From Aequorivita sinensis (GTDB taxonomy: Bacteria; Bacteroidota; Bacteroidia; Flavobacteriales; Flavobacteriaceae): a stretch of 64,000 nucleotides of DNA. Below are positions 61,383 through 64,000 of the stretch, in pieces. Under the pieces are notes generated by a model. The model was not told where the DNA came from, made no database searches, and worked only from the letters and a program-made list of their open reading frames with translations. The position numbers and the translations under genes are program-made. Positions within the stretch are counted from its first letter, which is position 1. Each line of letters opens with the position of its first letter. The DNA lies in NCBI RefSeq assembly GCF_006346335.1, contig NZ_VDMC01000002.1, positions 310,001 to 374,000 on the forward strand. The letters run 5' to 3'.

Positions 61383-63479
61383 TTAATTTACTTCAAGTTT
61401 GTTTAAATAATAATTGTACATTTTGAATTGAGAACGAACTGGAGGCTTGTTGTTTCTTCTATAAGCATTGTCATTTTTCACGCTAAACACTCTAGCTTTA
61501 ACATTATCACTCCACCCAATTTCAAAATTTTCTAAAATTTCATTTTTAATGTCAGGGTCGTATATCGGACAACTCACTTCTACCCTGTTATCTAAGTTTC
61601 TTCCCATTAAATCAGCAGAAGAAATATACACCTTAGTATCTCCGGCATTTTCAAAAATAAACAATCGCGGGTGTTCTAAATATTTACCAACAATACTTAT
61701 TGCTTCAATATTTTCACTCATTCCTTTCACACCTGGAATCAAGCAGCAAATACCACGAACAATCATTTTAATTTTAACTCCTGCTCTGCTCGCTTCGTAA
61801 AGCTTGTCTATCATGGCATAGTCCGACAGACTGTTGAGCTTTAATTTAATCCCGCTAGGTAAGCCTGCTTTTTTATTTTTAATTTCAGTATCGATTAAAT
61901 TATATAAAGCTTTTCGAGTGTAATGCGGCGACACGATAAGATGTCTATATTTTTTTACCTGATAATTGACTTCAAAAAAGTCGAAAACCTTATTTATCTC
62001 TTTGCATATCTTTTGATTGGCAGTAAACAAAGTATAATCGGTATAAAGTTTTGCTGTAGATTCATTGAAGTTTCCTGTACTCAAGATACCATAACGAACT
62101 GTTTTGTTGTTCTCTAGTCTTTCTACCAAACAAGTTTTACAATGCACCTTTAGACCTTTTACTCCAAAAATCAACTTGATATTTTCACTTTGAAGTAATT
62201 CAGCGTATTTAATATTTGCTTCTTCATCAAATCTCGCTTGCAGCTCTATTTGTACTGTTACGTCTTTCCCATTTTTCTTAGCATTTATAAGCGAACTAGC
62301 AATATGCGAAACTTCTGCTAAGCGGTAAATTGTGATTTTAATAGATTTCACTTTTGGATCCAACGCAGCTTCACGTAAAAACTTAATTACATACATAAAT
62401 GTTTGATACGGAGCATGAAGAAGATAATCTTTTTCAGCAATTCTATCGAACAAACTACCTTGTAAGCTCAGTCCTGGTATTGGAAGCGGTTCTGTTTTTT
62501 CGTATTGAAGATCGGGCCTTCCCAATCTAGGGAAATTCATATAGTCTCGTCTGTTGTGATAACGCCCTCCAGGAATAATACTGTCGGTTTTATCAATTCC
62601 CATTTTATCTAGTAGAAACTGTAAGGACTTTTTATCAATACTTTTATCGTACACAAAGCGAACTGGATCCCCAGCACTTCTATTTTTTACACTTTTTGAG
62701 ATTTTTTCAATAAAACTGCGACTTAAATCGCTATCTATATCCAACTCAGCATCACGGGTAATTTTAATCATATGAGCCGAAATTGTCTCATATTTAAAAA
62801 TATTGAAAATGTTGTTTAAACAATGACGAATTAAATCGTCTAGAATAATAACATATTGATTATCTCCTTCCTTTGGAAGCTCAACAAAACGATTAATAGT
62901 TCGTGGAATTTCAATTAAAGCATAGTTGTGTTTAGCCTCAAAAGTATCATCCTCCTTGCTCATCACCATTGTTACAGCTAAGTATGCAGCATCATCACGA
63001 AGATTGGGGAATTCATCAACTTCACCAATCATAATAGTCATCATCGCCGGGCTAACGTATCTCACAAAGTATTCTGAAATAAACTTACTTTGCGAAGGTG
63101 ATATTTCGGTCTCGTTAATAATAAATATATTCTCTTTTCTAAGTTTCGTTTGAATTTTACTTAGAATCTCGAGACTTTGAGCCTGCTGATCGATTACCGT
63201 TTGCGTAATCACCTCCAAAAGCTCCTTGGCTGAATACCCTCCAAGAAAGCTTTTCCCTGTCTTACCAGCTTCTACAATACGTTTTATAGTAGCATACCGA
63301 ACCTTAAAGAACTCATCTAAGTTATTAGAAAATATACCTAAAAATCGAAGTCTTTCAATTAAAGGTAACTTTTCATCATTTGCCTCTTGCAACACTCGAG
63401 CATTAAACTGAAGCCAGCTTAACTCTCTATTGTAATATTGATTACGATTAGTTTTATTAGTATCTGTTTTTCCTGTCAT
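61383..63479 (-). CDS. ppk1: Polyphosphate kinase 1
   Basis: 698-residue enzyme that makes polyphosphate from ATP. It shows YYNRELSWLQFNARVLQEA at the N-terminal domain, the ITIYRLAEVSHIASSLINA strand near residue 395, and the phosphorylated His in KVHCKTCLVER near residue 450. A second conserved segment, SSADLMGRNLDNRVEV, lies near residue 630. Its stop is one base from ppx and its start overlaps the SixA-like stop by one base, so all three form an operon. The gene is intact. Confidence 0.96.
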   Translation of the reverse strand: MTGKTDTNKTNRNQYYNRELSWLQFNARVLQEANDEKLPLIERLRFLGIFSNNLDEFFKVRYATIKRIVEAGKTGKSFLGGYSAKELLEVITQTVIDQQAQSLEILSKIQTKLRKENIFIINETEISPSQSKFISEYFVRYVSPAMMTIMIGEVDEFPNLRDDAAYLAVTMVMSKEDDTFEAKHNYALIEIPRTINRFVELPKEGDNQYVIILDDLIRHCLNNIFNIFKYETISAHMIKITRDAELDIDSDLSRSFIEKISKSVKNRSAGDPVRFVYDKSIDKKSLQFLLDKMGIDKTDSIIPGGRYHNRRDYMNFPRLGRPDLQYEKTEPLPIPGLSLQGSLFDRIAEKDYLLHAPYQTFMYVIKFLREAALDPKVKSIKITIYRLAEVSHIASSLINAKKNGKDVTVQIELQARFDEEANIKYAELLQSENIKLIFGVKGLKVHCKTCLVERLENNKTVRYGILSTGNFNESTAKLYTDYTLFTANQKICKEINKVFDFFEVNYQVKKYRHLIVSPHYTRKALYNLIDTEIKNKKAGLPSGIKLKLNSLSDYAMIDKLYEASRAGVKIKMIVRGICCLIPGVKGMSENIEAISIVGKYLEHPRLFIFENAGDTKVYISSADLMGRNLDNRVEVSCPIYDPDIKNEILENFEIGWSDNVKARVFSVKNDNAYRRNNKPPVRSQFKMYNYYLNKLEVN

Positions 63480-63964
63480 TACTTAAGATCTCGTGGAAAT
63501 ATTGTTTTAATTGTTTTACCTCTGGTAATGTCTTTCCATTTTTTTTCATCAAACTGCAACATTACAAAACCACAAGTTGGAACATTTTCTATGTATTTAT
63601 CACCTAACATATTTACTATAGATGTTAAGGCGTGATTATGCCCCACTAACATCATAATGTCTAAATTATCATCGAACGACTTAATAATTCGCATAACACT
63701 CTGACCGCTAAAATCGTAAAGACTATGATTGGTTTCAAAATTTGCATCATCAATATTGAAAGCGTCTTTAAAAAATTGAGCCGTTGAGAGTGTACGAGTA
63801 GCGTCACTGCTAACAATTTTTTGAGGAGGCTTAACTTCTTTCGCAACTTTTTCTGAAACTAGTTTTCCATCGCGTTTACCACGCCCTTTTAAAGGACGCT
63901 TATGGTCTTGTAAATCGTGTTTCCAGGATGATTTTGCGTGTCTTACTATGTAAAGTGTTTTCAT
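63479..63964 (-). CDS. SixA-like histidine phosphatase
   Basis: 161-residue member of the histidine phosphatase superfamily. The catalytic RHA motif is LYIVRHAKSSW at residues 4-14 (in place of RHG), and the second His is in MLVGHNHALT near residue 105, with SSDATRT near residue 54 between them. SixA-type proteins dephosphorylate phosphohistidine; the substrate here is unknown. It is first in an operon with ppk1 and ppx, which suggests a link to polyphosphate control (inferred). Confidence 0.9.
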   Translation of the reverse strand: MKTLYIVRHAKSSWKHDLQDHKRPLKGRGKRDGKLVSEKVAKEVKPPQKIVSSDATRTLSTAQFFKDAFNIDDANFETNHSLYDFSGQSVMRIIKSFDDNLDIMMLVGHNHALTSIVNMLGDKYIENVPTCGFVMLQFDEKKWKDITRGKTIKTIFPRDLK

Positions 63965-64000
63965 TGCGTTTTATTAATTCTAGGTTTTGGATGGCAATCA

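Overview
This window is AT-rich chromosomal DNA from a member of the Bacteroidetes, most likely family Flavobacteriaceae. The evidence is: TonB-dependent receptors with CarboxypepD_reg-like N-termini, DUF4249 and DUF4142 proteins, a T9SS C-terminal sorting domain, -7 promoter elements of the form TAnnTTTG, few recognisable Shine-Dalgarno sequences, and a DnaX without the zinc module. No genus is claimed. I saw no tRNA, no rRNA, no CRISPR array and no transposase gene.

Layout. 1-6470 (minus): a tight four-gene operon with a secreted protein of unknown function, an STN-domain TonB-dependent receptor, a DUF4249 lipoprotein and a plug-only exported protein. 6712-11257 (plus): DUF4142 protein, cupredoxin, unknown protein, arsenate reductase and a second TonB-dependent receptor. 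11452-19522: a 57-residue membrane protein, fumarase, thioesterase, succinate-semialdehyde dehydrogenase, the gcvT-glsA-RmlD-like run, pterin dehydratase and a YebC-type regulator. 19635-26283: acyltransferase, a KdsB-KdnB fusion, DUF4126 protein, RecD-like helicase, and a plus-strand run ending in rsmD. 26313-47873 (all minus): a large surface-polysaccharide locus with a polyprenyl-phosphate sugar transferase, an O-antigen-ligase-type protein, six GT4, four GT2/GT92-like and one exostosin-like transferase, and modification genes (MBOAT plus SGNH acylation pair, sulfotransferase, pyruvyl transferase, asparagine-synthase-like protein). It has a clear promoter just inside the tpiA terminator, and no Wzx, Wzz or ABC exporter is visible. 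48000-52403 (minus): tpiA, DppB-type permease, a DoxX-like/DUF6624 fusion and DUF1599. 52413-60425 (plus): folP, cdaA, (rnpB on minus), dnaX, miaE, ClC, methyltransferase and a T9SS-secreted SGNH/PKD protein. 60479-63964 (minus): a sixA-like, ppk1, ppx polyphosphate operon.

The most unusual content is non-coding. (1) Inside the polysaccharide locus a GxxExxY (PD-(D/E)XK-like) gene sits in a 601-bp unit bounded by perfect 14-bp inverted repeats and flanked by TA. A truncated second copy of the gene start lies inside the unit and a solo degenerate copy lies nearby. The unit looks like a small mobile cassette, and it has supplied a new C-terminus to the upstream glycosyltransferase. (2) At least seven gene ends carry low-complexity arrays with a strict 7-bp period but different unit sequences. 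They lie 3' of genes and often run over the stop codon. (3) dnaX carries a run of ten A at the gamma/tau boundary, with stop codons close by in both alternative frames, which suggests that a short gamma form is made by slippage.
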